Positions 1 to 5,445 of a stretch of DNA of 6,451 bases are shown here, piece by piece; positions within the stretch are counted from its first letter, which is position 1; the number at the start of each line of letters is the position of its first letter. Below the pieces are notes generated by a model that saw only the letters and a program-made list of their open reading frames with translations, made no database searches and had not been told where the DNA came from. The DNA is from Planctomycetota bacterium (GTDB lineage: Bacteria; Planctomycetota; Phycisphaerae; WQYP01), in the NCBI GenBank assembly GCA_021818565.1, contig JAKATV010000099.1, positions 1 to 6,451 of the forward strand, written 5' to 3'. The position numbers and the translations under genes were made by a program.

Positions 1-1
1 T

Positions 2-1168
2 CCGATCTTTGAGCCCGATGTCATGGCGGTTCTGCGAATGGGGGCTTATCAACTTGTGATAGCTCAGGGCATCGCCGATCATGCGGCCATTGATACCAGC
101 GTGGAAGTCGTGCGGCGGCTTGGAGCTGTCCGAGCGGCGGGGTTTGTCAACGCGGTTTTGCGCAACATCCAGCGGCTCGGTGGCGCGGTGGAACCTCTGG
201 CGGCATCCGACGTTCACGCCTTTCCGCTGGACAGTCGGCGGCAAGTGAAATTAAACCGGGCCATTTTTCCTGATCCACAGCGGCAACTTATTGACCACTT
301 GGCCGTAACCACCAGCCACCCGCGCGAACTGGTGTCAGCAATGATGCAATGGATTGGTGAGAAACACATTCGCAATGTATTAATATCGGATAACATTCCG
401 CCGACGGTAACACTGCGGTGTGATCACAAGGGCTATATCCCTCCGCCGGACGCCGGGCTGTCACCGCACAAGGCACCGGATTTTTTCGTAGCCGCCGCCG
501 GCTGGAATGCCGTCATCGAATCGCTGATTGCCCGGGGCAAACTCTCTCCGCAGGATCCCACCGCCGCACGGGCGGCAAGGACTTTGGCAGCGGTATTACA
601 GGACGAAACCAAAAGTTCTTCCGAGCCATTGAGGATTTTAGATTTATGCGCGGGGCTGGGAACCAAGACCATCCAACTGGCGCGGGCGATACCGCACGCC
701 CTGATTATCGCAACAGATATTGCGGATGAAAAGTTAGCCGCTATAGAACGCCGCGCCGCCGAAGCCGGCGTAACAAATATCCGCACAATCGATATGCTGA
801 CATTTCGCGCGCACAAGCCGCCCTTATTTGATGCCGTGCTGGTGGATGCCCCCTGCTCAAATACCGGTGTGATCGCCCGGCGACTGCAAGTGCGGTGGCG
901 CTGGCCGCTGTTTGATCTGACCGCCGTGCGGGAGTTGCAAACCAGGCTCATGGACGATGCGGCGGAACACCTCAAACCCACGGGGCTTCTGGTATACAGC
1001 ACGTGCAGTATTGATCCGGATGAAAACACCGTCGCTGTGAATGATTTTCTGCGTGCGCGGCCCTGGGAACAATGGCGTAATATACGACGGGAATTCCAAC
1101 TTCCCGCGGCGGGAATTCCGGAAGAAAGGTGCGACGGCGGATTTGTCACTGTTTTCAAGCGGCAGTGA
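2..1168 (+). CDS. rsmB: 16S rRNA (cytosine-C5) methyltransferase RsmB, 5'-truncated by window edge
   Basis: The frame is open from base 2, so the gene starts before the window; 388 residues are visible, of a family usually near 430-450. RsmB (Sun/Fmu) methylates C967 of 16S rRNA using S-adenosylmethionine, in the cytoplasm. Numbering from the Met at 23, residues 1-55 are the end of a NusB-like RNA-binding domain (LRMGAYQL, then FVNAVLRNI). Around 168-182 is the G-x-L-x-x-QD segment before the methyltransferase fold. The SAM-binding motif is LDLCAGLGTKT (207-216), with TDI near 231-233. The motif IV cysteine lies in VDAPCSNTGV (274-283) and the catalytic motif VI cysteine in YSTCSIDPDEN (325-335). 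The C-terminus DGGFVTVFKR fits the family's DGFFxAxxxK. Compared with the common CAAPGGKT and DAPCSGTG, this copy has CAGLGTKT and CSNTG. I believe these are planctomycete-typical variants; both cysteines remain. dapB follows 62 bases downstream. Family is certain; orthology to RsmB rather than another NSUN-type enzyme rests on the NusB part. Confidence 0.93.
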   Translation, partial: PIFEPDVMAVLRMGAYQLVIAQGIADHAAIDTSVEVVRRLGAVRAAGFVNAVLRNIQRLGGAVEPLAASDVHAFPLDSRRQVKLNRAIFPDPQRQLIDHLAVTTSHPRELVSAMMQWIGEKHIRNVLISDNIPPTVTLRCDHKGYIPPPDAGLSPHKAPDFFVAAAGWNAVIESLIARGKLSPQDPTAARAARTLAAVLQDETKSSSEPLRILDLCAGLGTKTIQLARAIPHALIIATDIADEKLAAIERRAAEAGVTNIRTIDMLTFRAHKPPLFDAVLVDAPCSNTGVIARRLQVRWRWPLFDLTAVRELQTRLMDDAAEHLKPTGLLVYSTCSIDPDENTVAVNDFLRARPWEQWRNIRREFQLPAAGIPEERCDGGFVTVFKRQ

Positions 1169-1230
1169 GCCTGCTAAACTTTCGCATACGATATAAGATG
1201 TTACGGTAAGACTCTATTTTGGAATCCAAT

Positions 1231-2022
1231 ATGACCCATCAACCCCTCAAAATCGCAATTTGTGGATCATCAGGCCGCATGGGGACTCGAATTTCCGCCT
1301 TGGCCATGGAATCGCCGGAGATTTTCAAGACCGTTGCCCATATTGATCGCGTTACGGCGAATCCCGCGGAAAAAACACCGGCAGTCGTAGCCGATTTACC
1401 GCCGGGCGTGGATGTGCTGATTGATTTTTCCGCCCCGGTGGCTACCCGTTTGATGATCGCATCCTGTGTGAAATACAAAACGGCCATGGTCATCGGCACC
1501 ACCGGCTTGACAGCAGCCGACCACGCCCTGATTGACCAAGCCGCAAAAACTATTCCAATTTTGCAGGCTACCAACACCAGCCTGGGGATAAATGTGTTAC
1601 TGGCGATTGTCGCCAAGACCGCACAGCAGCTTGGCCCGGCGTATGACATTGAAATTGTCGAAGCGCACCACAATCAGAAAAAAGATGCTCCCTCCGGAAC
1701 GGCACTTTCACTGGCTCAAGCCATCTGCCAGGCCACCGGCCGAGATATTGATCAGGCGATGGTACACGGTCGCCATGGCGGAGATACGCTGCGGAAAGCC
1801 GGGGATATTGGCATGCACGCAGTGCGCATGGGGGATGTTATTGGAGAGCATACCGTTTATTTCGCCACCGCCGGTGAACGCGTGGAAGTGAAACACACCG
1901 CCAGTACGCGTGACACATTTGCGCGCGGTGCCTTGCGGGCCGCCGCCTTCATGGCGGGAAAACCGCCTGGCCGCTATAGCATGAACGATGTGCTGGGTGT
2001 GCCTGGGCCAACGAGGAGTTAG
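1231..2022 (+). CDS. dapB: 4-hydroxy-tetrahydrodipicolinate reductase DapB
   Basis: DapB reduces 4-hydroxy-tetrahydrodipicolinate to tetrahydrodipicolinate with NAD(P)H, in the cytoplasmic diaminopimelate/lysine pathway. The 263-residue protein has the usual family length. The dinucleotide-binding loop is GSSGRMG (12-18), followed by IDFSAP (64-69) and the GTTG loop (89-92). The active-site signature EAHHNQKKDAPSGTA (144-158) has the catalytic His146 and the substrate Lys150, spaced as in E. coli His159/Lys163. The C-terminal catalytic half shows GDIGMHAVRMGDVIGEH (191-207), then F, GERVEV, and a final YSMNDVLG. All key residues are present. I chose ATG 1231, with GGAA at 1221-1224 six bases upstream; a TTG at 1219 in the same frame would add four residues. 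TTGGAATCCAA (1219-1229), a perfect short dyad, covers this weak ribosome site. A TATAAG box at 1192-1197 could be a -10 element but has no recognisable -35. Its stop is 62 bases from no other gene; rsmB precedes it and co-transcription is plausible. Confidence 0.97.
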   Translation: MTHQPLKIAICGSSGRMGTRISALAMESPEIFKTVAHIDRVTANPAEKTPAVVADLPPGVDVLIDFSAPVATRLMIASCVKYKTAMVIGTTGLTAADHALIDQAAKTIPILQATNTSLGINVLLAIVAKTAQQLGPAYDIEIVEAHHNQKKDAPSGTALSLAQAICQATGRDIDQAMVHGRHGGDTLRKAGDIGMHAVRMGDVIGEHTVYFATAGERVEVKHTASTRDTFARGALRAAAFMAGKPPGRYSMNDVLGVPGPTRS

Positions 2023-2028
2023 GCCATC

Positions 2029-2061
2029 GGTTAGGTTATAGGCTACAGTTACAGGAGACAG
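2029..2061. repeat. Degenerate heptamer-like repeats just after dapB
   Basis: Directly after the dapB stop, ATAG/ACAG tetramers recur at 2038, 2045, 2051 and 2058, a spacing of 7, 6 and 7 bases. Recognisable units are GTTATAG, GCTACAG, TTACAGG and AGACAGG. This is seen by eye only. The units are diverged, and the period breaks once. It may be related in kind to the clearer heptamer array at 2131-2158, but the unit sequence differs. Confidence 0.4.
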
Positions 2062-2130
2062 GACGATGACGCAGAAGGTTTTAAAGCGCTGCGCTGCAGT
2101 TTTGCGAGACGCCCGTTACCAAGTACGGAA

Positions 2131-2158
2131 TTCCAGGTTCCAGGTTCTAGATTCCAGT
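2131..2158. repeat. Four tandem TTCCAGG-type heptamers
   Basis: Four back-to-back 7-base units are visible: TTCCAGG, TTCCAGG, TTCTAGA, TTCCAGT. The first two are identical; the third differs at two positions and the last at one. A further unit, TACCAAG at 2117-2123, matches at five of seven positions and lies in the same phase with one non-matching unit between. The array sits in the noncoding gap between dapB and the dismutase gene. Short heptamer arrays in intergenic DNA are known in several bacterial groups and usually have no assigned function. Confidence 0.75.
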
Positions 2159-2188
2159 GTTTTCATCGTGCCAAAATGTTATCGCACC

Positions 2189-2217
2189 TTGTAACCCAAA
2201 CCCAACAGGTTTACACT
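2189..2217 (+). promoter_or_regulatory. Weak sigma-70-like promoter candidate upstream of the dismutase gene
   Basis: TTGTAA (2189-2194) and TACACT (2212-2217) are separated by 17 bases, and each matches the consensus at four of six positions. Initiation would give a leader of roughly 85 bases before the start at 2310. AGGTT (2207-2211) and AACCT (2220-2224) form a short dyad overlapping the proposed -10. The evidence is weak, but it is the best candidate I see in the 287-base gap. Confidence 0.25.
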
Positions 2218-2295
2218 CCAACCTAGGGAAATGTGGTAGGCCGATGGAACGGTTACGAAATTAGTCGGGCAAGGATGGTTGTTCGGGATTTTGCT

Positions 2296-2303
2296 TAGGA
2301 GGT
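2296..2303 (+). promoter_or_regulatory. Strong Shine-Dalgarno site for the superoxide dismutase gene
   Basis: TAGGAGGT ends six bases before ATG 2310 and is nearly a full anti-16S match, by far the strongest ribosome site in the window. It fixes the start of the dismutase gene and suggests efficient translation, unlike the weak site before dapB. Confidence 0.85.
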
Positions 2304-2309
2304 AACGCC

Positions 2310-2936
2310 ATGGAAAGTGTTTTGGAACCGCGTAATTTCGCCAATCTCAGCTCGGTTGCGGGCCTTAGTCGCACCACCCTGGATGAACATCATCAACTCT
2401 ATTGCGGTTATGTGCGAAAAGCCAATGCACTTTCCGATCGTCTTGTCGCCATTCAGAATACGCCCCACTTGGCCAACTCGGTGGATATTGTCAATATCAA
2501 GGGCGATCTGTGCTTTGCCCTGGCGGCGGTGCGTAATCATGAAATGTATTTTGATATTTTGGGTGACCAAAACACTTCAATTCCCCCCCTATTAAAACAG
2601 CGCATCAGCCTTAACTTTGGCTCCACGGAAAATTATATTGAAGATCTCCGGCGTACCGCGCTGGGAACCCGAGGCTGGACTTGGACCGTCATGGATCACG
2701 TAACCGGGCGGCTATGGAACTTGTCCGGGCAGCACAATGGCCTTTTCCCATTCTGGGACGCGCAGCCCATATTAACTTTGGATTTATGCGATCACGCTTA
2801 TTTTTATGACTTCGGCCACCATCGCGCGGATTATATAGAGTGCCTGATTGACCATTTGAACTGGGAAAAGCCCGCGCAGTACCTGACAAGCGGGGAGAAA
2901 CTACAACATTCCGGATCAGTGTTGGTACCCGCGTAG
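2310..2936 (+). CDS. Divergent Fe/Mn-type superoxide dismutase
   Basis: A 208-residue protein of the iron/manganese superoxide dismutase family, which converts superoxide to oxygen and peroxide. There is no signal peptide, so it should be cytoplasmic. The helical N-terminal part has GLSRTTLDEHHQLYCGYV (18-35), supplying His27 or His28 as first ligand. The second ligand is His77 in RNHEMYFDIL. The C-terminal domain has FGSTENY (103-109), RGWTWTVMD (121-129), TGRLWNL (132-138), the ligands Asp158 and His162 in DLCDHAYFYDF, and RADYIECLIDHLNW (172-185). The HxxLYxGYV and NHExYF forms resemble a subfamily distinct from E. coli SodA/SodB. The usual D-x-W-E-H signature reads D-L-C-D-H: Trp is replaced by Cys and the interface Glu by Asp. 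The usual outer-sphere Gln region reads GQHN (140-143), perhaps with His at the Gln position. All four metal ligands appear kept, so activity is plausible but unproven; metal preference cannot be told. It stands alone on its strand between dapB and a convergent gene. Confidence 0.87.
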   Translation: MESVLEPRNFANLSSVAGLSRTTLDEHHQLYCGYVRKANALSDRLVAIQNTPHLANSVDIVNIKGDLCFALAAVRNHEMYFDILGDQNTSIPPLLKQRISLNFGSTENYIEDLRRTALGTRGWTWTVMDHVTGRLWNLSGQHNGLFPFWDAQPILTLDLCDHAYFYDFGHHRADYIECLIDHLNWEKPAQYLTSGEKLQHSGSVLVPA

Positions 2937-2990
2937 GCTGCCGAGCCTTTTCCATCCCGCACCAGGGCGTCCCAAACGTGAGGTACCATT

Positions 2991-3014
2991 AGCTCAATGT
3001 GGAAGCGTTGAGCT
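2991..3014. other. Hairpin with GNRA-type tetraloop in the convergent intergenic gap
   Basis: AGCTCAATGT pairs with GCGTTGAGCT around a GGAA loop (3001-3004). As RNA this is a 10-bp stem with two G-U pairs and a GNRA loop, read in the plus direction. GCTCAATGCGG (3019-3029) repeats the left arm's GCTCAATG just downstream and could pair in its place. The hairpin lies between the converging dismutase and DUF1802 genes, where a terminator is expected. However, there is no T-run after the stem on either strand, so it is not a typical intrinsic terminator. It could be a transcript-end structure, a REP-like element or chance. Confidence 0.5.
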
Positions 3015-3123
3015 GGATGCTCAATGCGGCTTAAATTGATGGTGCGGTTCTCTTCCGTGCGATTGCCACGCCGGCGGTCGAGTTGGCCAGTCTGGGCCTA
3101 CCCGGAATATTCCTAGGGGCATA

Positions 3124-3696
3124 TCACGGATTGGTGCGATGAAACGCTGTAACGATGCGGCGTTTAATTTCCAAAAGCTCAGCATCGGGCTTTACGAGTT
3201 GGCTGCCGCTAACAGCGACGGGGGCGCGTAACGGGACCCAGCTTTTGCATCCGGCATATTGTGGATCCAGAGATAGTTTAAGCGGCTGTGGCAACTTCCA
3301 GGCCCGCACCACAATGATATACAATGGATAATCCGGACGATAATTAAATCGCATGTCAATAAGAGGCTTATCCCATAAATGCAAATCGTCCATTAAATCA
3401 AATGCCCAACGGTCCGGTACGCGGGCGATAAAAAATACTTCCGCCCATCCGCGGATGGTAATTTCTTCAGGTTCGCGGTCCACCGTTTTTATCTGGTCTC
3501 GCCAGGCCGCTTTTACCGAATCCGGTTTCTGATGCAGGACAGTGGGGAACAGGAGGAATTTGGAATGCTCGAGTTCAAATTCCCCGGCCGCTTCATATAT
3601 CCCACCCTTGCGCAACAATATCGCCTGTTGGCCGGCCAGCACGGCATCACATACAATCGACCATTCCTTCAATGCCATATTCAAAGATGATTCCAT
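3124..3696 (-). CDS. DUF1802 family protein
   Basis: A 190-residue soluble protein matching the DUF1802 family as I remember it. The N-terminal signature MALKEWSIVCDAVLAGQQAI is followed by LLRKGGIYEAAGEFELEHSKF and LLFPTVLHQ, spanning about residues 7-55. The middle (about 80-135) holds the ITIRGWAEVF and PLYIIVVRAWKLPQP stretches. The C-terminal part has the GCKSWVPL segment, near 147-154. The molecular function of DUF1802 is not known to me, and the conserved residues do not reveal a clear active site. There are no membrane segments or signal peptide. I chose ATG 3696, with AAGGGG eight bases upstream. GTG 3699 would add one residue, and the internal ATG at 3678 (MALKEW) lacks a ribosome site although it begins at the conserved core. 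The gene starts 23 bases after the CDF transporter stop, so co-translation in one operon is likely. It converges on the dismutase gene. Confidence 0.85.
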   Translation of the reverse strand: MESSLNMALKEWSIVCDAVLAGQQAILLRKGGIYEAAGEFELEHSKFLLFPTVLHQKPDSVKAAWRDQIKTVDREPEEITIRGWAEVFFIARVPDRWAFDLMDDLHLWDKPLIDMRFNYRPDYPLYIIVVRAWKLPQPLKLSLDPQYAGCKSWVPLRAPVAVSGSQLVKPDAELLEIKRRIVTAFHRTNP

Positions 3697-3719
3697 CACC
3701 GATTCCCCTTGGTTTTCTA

Positions 3720-4847
3720 TTATTCCGCCCCTGCCGACACGGGTTCAATGTGACTGGCAATTTCCGCAACCTGGGGCAGACGCATACGAATGCGCTTTTC
3801 GAGTTCCGTCACCTTGCCATGGGCATTGGCCACGGTAATATCCGCCCCGAATTCCACGTGAAAACTCAAGTACACACGCTCGTTGATGGTATGGGCGTGT
3901 ACCGCATGAACCGCTAATTCCATGGCCTCCGCCAAACTTCGCACAATGGCCGCCAAGCTTGGTTCGGCGTCGCCGGGTTCTACATGCACCGTAATATCTA
4001 TGCTGGGGTGTTCATTGGAAGCCGCCAGTTCCACCGAAGTCGCAATTCTATGACCTTCTTCCAATGTAGCCGTGGGATTCACACGAATGGTGGTATCCAC
4101 AAAGCGACGATTGCCGCCCTGCCGCACGCGGATGCGCGGCACATCCATGACTCCGGGTACGCGCCGGATAATTTCCTGCAGTTGCGTATCAACGCCTTCG
4201 GGCGCTCGATCCACCAGCACATCCACCGAATGCAGCGCCAGACGTATCGCAGATCCAATCATCAAGATTGCCACGGTTACGGCACCCACATTATCCATCC
4301 ATGCGAGCCGACCATGGCTCAAAAGAGACAACAGTAACGCTATAAGTACGACGGCGGCACTGATGAGATCCATACGGAAATGCACGCTGCTGGCGCGGAG
4401 AGCTTCGCTGCCAAACTTCTTGGCGGTTCTGACCAGTTGAAGCGTGCGCCAGATATCTACGCCAATGGCTGCGCATAACACCGCTATGGCAATAATAGTT
4501 GGCCCCGTCGGCAAAGTATGCGGATGGCGGAAATCCATAATCGCCCGCCACAGAATCCAGAAGGCCGTCAACGCCAGAATAATACTCTCCGCAAAAGCCG
4601 AGAGATTTTCCACTTTGCCATGACCATAATTATGCGTTTGATCCGCGGGGCGATCGCTAATATGCACTGCGACCAGTGTGATAATGGTAGCCAGCACATC
4701 TACCGCGTTGTGCAAAGCGTCCGAAAGAATGGCCAGGCTGCCCGTTAACAGCGCCATCAGCAGCTTTAATATCGTCATCACCAAACTGGCCATCAGCGAT
4801 ATCCACGCCGTATGCTGCTTATCTCTGGATAATTGATGATCCGCCAC
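3720..4847 (-). CDS. Cation diffusion facilitator (CDF) transporter with two C-terminal ZT_dimer-like domains
   Basis: An inner-membrane divalent-cation/proton antiporter of the CDF family, 375 residues. Six membrane segments are visible at about 13-35, 37-61, 82-104, 115-135, 155-177 and 185-207. The metal site of segments 2 and 5 is His46/Asp50 (SDALHNAVD) and His156/Asp160 (HFRMD). HxxxD in both segments is the pattern usual in zinc-type members, while E. coli FieF has DxxxD in segment 2. PADQTHNYGHGKVENL (67-82) matches the conserved loop, with His72 and His76. After the membrane part there are two ferredoxin-like cytoplasmic units instead of one. The first spans about 215-291 (RQGGNRRFVD, GHRIA, then HVEP), and the second about 300-369 (AHGKVTELE, RLPQV, then HIEP). 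The GTG start is supported by GGGGAAG seven bases upstream; the next ATG lies inside segment 1. It follows the SHOCT-tail gene by 109 bases and precedes the DUF1802 gene by 23. Zinc export is the likeliest role; substrate is inferred. Confidence 0.93.
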   Translation of the reverse strand: MADHQLSRDKQHTAWISLMASLVMTILKLLMALLTGSLAILSDALHNAVDVLATIITLVAVHISDRPADQTHNYGHGKVENLSAFAESIILALTAFWILWRAIMDFRHPHTLPTGPTIIAIAVLCAAIGVDIWRTLQLVRTAKKFGSEALRASSVHFRMDLISAAVVLIALLLSLLSHGRLAWMDNVGAVTVAILMIGSAIRLALHSVDVLVDRAPEGVDTQLQEIIRRVPGVMDVPRIRVRQGGNRRFVDTTIRVNPTATLEEGHRIATSVELAASNEHPSIDITVHVEPGDAEPSLAAIVRSLAEAMELAVHAVHAHTINERVYLSFHVEFGADITVANAHGKVTELEKRIRMRLPQVAEIASHIEPVSAGAE

Positions 4848-4956
4848 GATAGCACTTCCCCGAACCCGCAGTCCGTAATTTTACGAGCTATCCCGGCTGC
4901 CACGAGCTTTGCCACCGGTGCTTGTGCTACAGTATACAAAAGTTCGGGGGCCAGCA

Positions 4957-5265
4957 TTATTTTTTAGGGAAATTGGGGCCTTTACGACCCGGTCCAGCAA
5001 GGTATTTTTCCGCTGTCCGTGCGGCCTGCTCGGCTTTGCGGCGCTTCAGGGCTTTGTATTCCTCCGCGGTCAGTTCGCCTCGTTCATACATCGCTTCAAT
5101 TTGTTTAAGTGAAAACCCAAAGCCCGTCATCTCCGCCGGGGGGTTGGCCACCCGTCTGCGCACGGCCCGGATCACCATCCAGCCGATAATAACCGCCGCA
5201 ACCAGCACCGCCCCCCACTCGAAAATGCCAATCAGGTTTTTGTTCAAATCACCGACCTCATCCAT
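4957..5265 (-). CDS. Small single-pass membrane protein with SHOCT-like C-terminal motif
   Basis: A 102-residue protein of unknown function. Residues 11-33 form one hydrophobic helix (IFEWGAVLVAAVIIGW), followed by a basic RAVRRR stretch, suggesting N-outside, C-inside topology. The cytoplasmic part holds FSLKQIEAMYERGELTAEEY then KALKRRKAE (51-79). This fits the SHOCT pattern (hydrophobic, then G-x-[LI]-[ST]-x-EEY/F-x-x-x-K), a short motif usually at protein C-termini and thought to mediate oligomerisation. A lysine/arginine-rich tail (GPGRKGPNFPKK) follows, so the motif is not quite terminal. The ATG at 5265 has no good Shine-Dalgarno site; GGTGAT lies about 11 bases upstream. A TATAAT box at 5296-5291 would place transcription about 19 bases before the ATG. 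It is the first gene of the minus-strand run leading to the CDF transporter. The ORF looks real from its helix and motif; the role is not known. Confidence 0.75.
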   Translation of the reverse strand: MDEVGDLNKNLIGIFEWGAVLVAAVIIGWMVIRAVRRRVANPPAEMTGFGFSLKQIEAMYERGELTAEEYKALKRRKAEQAARTAEKYLAGPGRKGPNFPKK

Positions 5266-5282
5266 ACATTCGATGAATCACC

Positions 5283-5304
5283 ATAACATAATTATATACG
5301 TTAT
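5283..5304 (-). promoter_or_regulatory. Leftward -10 box (TATAAT) embedded in a 22-bp imperfect dyad
   Basis: On the minus strand, a perfect TATAAT occupies 5296-5291. It would start transcription about 19 bases before the SHOCT-tail gene. The -35 is poor: CTTACT at 17-base spacing or TTACTT at 16. The box sits at the centre of a dyad running from ATAAC (5283-5287) to GTTAT (5300-5304), in which nine of eleven base pairs match. A dyad over a -10 with a weak -35 is the usual look of an operator for a dimeric regulator. That reading is inference, and AT-rich DNA gives such dyads by chance. Confidence 0.45.
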
Positions 5305-5350
5305 CGGCTCGCAAGTAAGTTTGGCATTCCATAAACTGCGCAATAAAACA

Positions 5351-5378
5351 TTGACACAACGCCCTGGGCGCGTATGAT
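5351..5378 (+). promoter_or_regulatory. Near-consensus sigma-70 promoter for the STAS/kinase genes
   Basis: A perfect TTGACA (5351-5356) and TATGAT (5373-5378, five of six) are separated by 16 bases. Transcription would begin near 5385, leaving a leader of about 60 bases that contains a perfect palindrome AAGGATCCTT (5412-5421) and a small CTGC/GCAG stem (5400-5410). This is the clearest promoter in the window. It shows that the in-frame ATG at 5374 lies inside the -10 box and cannot be the start of translation from this promoter. Confidence 0.75.
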
Positions 5379-5435
5379 AAAAGAGGTTATAGAGGCAATC
5401 TGCCCGGCAGGAAGGATCCTTTTCCGCGCAGTTAT

Positions 5436-5440
5436 GGAGG
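5436..5440 (+). promoter_or_regulatory. Shine-Dalgarno site that sets the STAS start
   Basis: GGAGG lies five bases before ATG 5446. Together with the promoter at 5351-5378, it decides for this start over the in-frame ATG at 5374, giving 127 residues instead of 151. Confidence 0.8.
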
Positions 5441-5445
5441 CCGGC

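Noticed and set aside
433..1158. 241-codon minus-strand frame inside rsmB
   Set aside because: It is the antisense shadow of a certain methyltransferase gene, with no recognisable domain and a Ser/Ala/Arg-rich translation.
1219..1230. TTG 1219 as the dapB start
   Set aside because: It adds only four residues that are not part of the family. ATG 1231 places MTHQPLKIAICG in normal register with a GGAA site upstream.
2991..3014. Intrinsic terminator call for the convergent hairpin
   Set aside because: No T-run follows the stem in either direction, so I list it as a structured element instead.
4848..4956. Separate promoter for the CDF gene in the 109-base gap
   Set aside because: TATACT (4936-4931, minus strand) resembles a -10, but no acceptable -35 lies 16-18 bases upstream. 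I cannot support it, although an internal promoter is possible.
5374..5445. Longer STAS start at ATG 5374
   Set aside because: This ATG lies inside the TATGAT -10 box and would precede the transcription start. GGAGG five bases before ATG 5446 fits better, and the extra 24 residues are not STAS-like.
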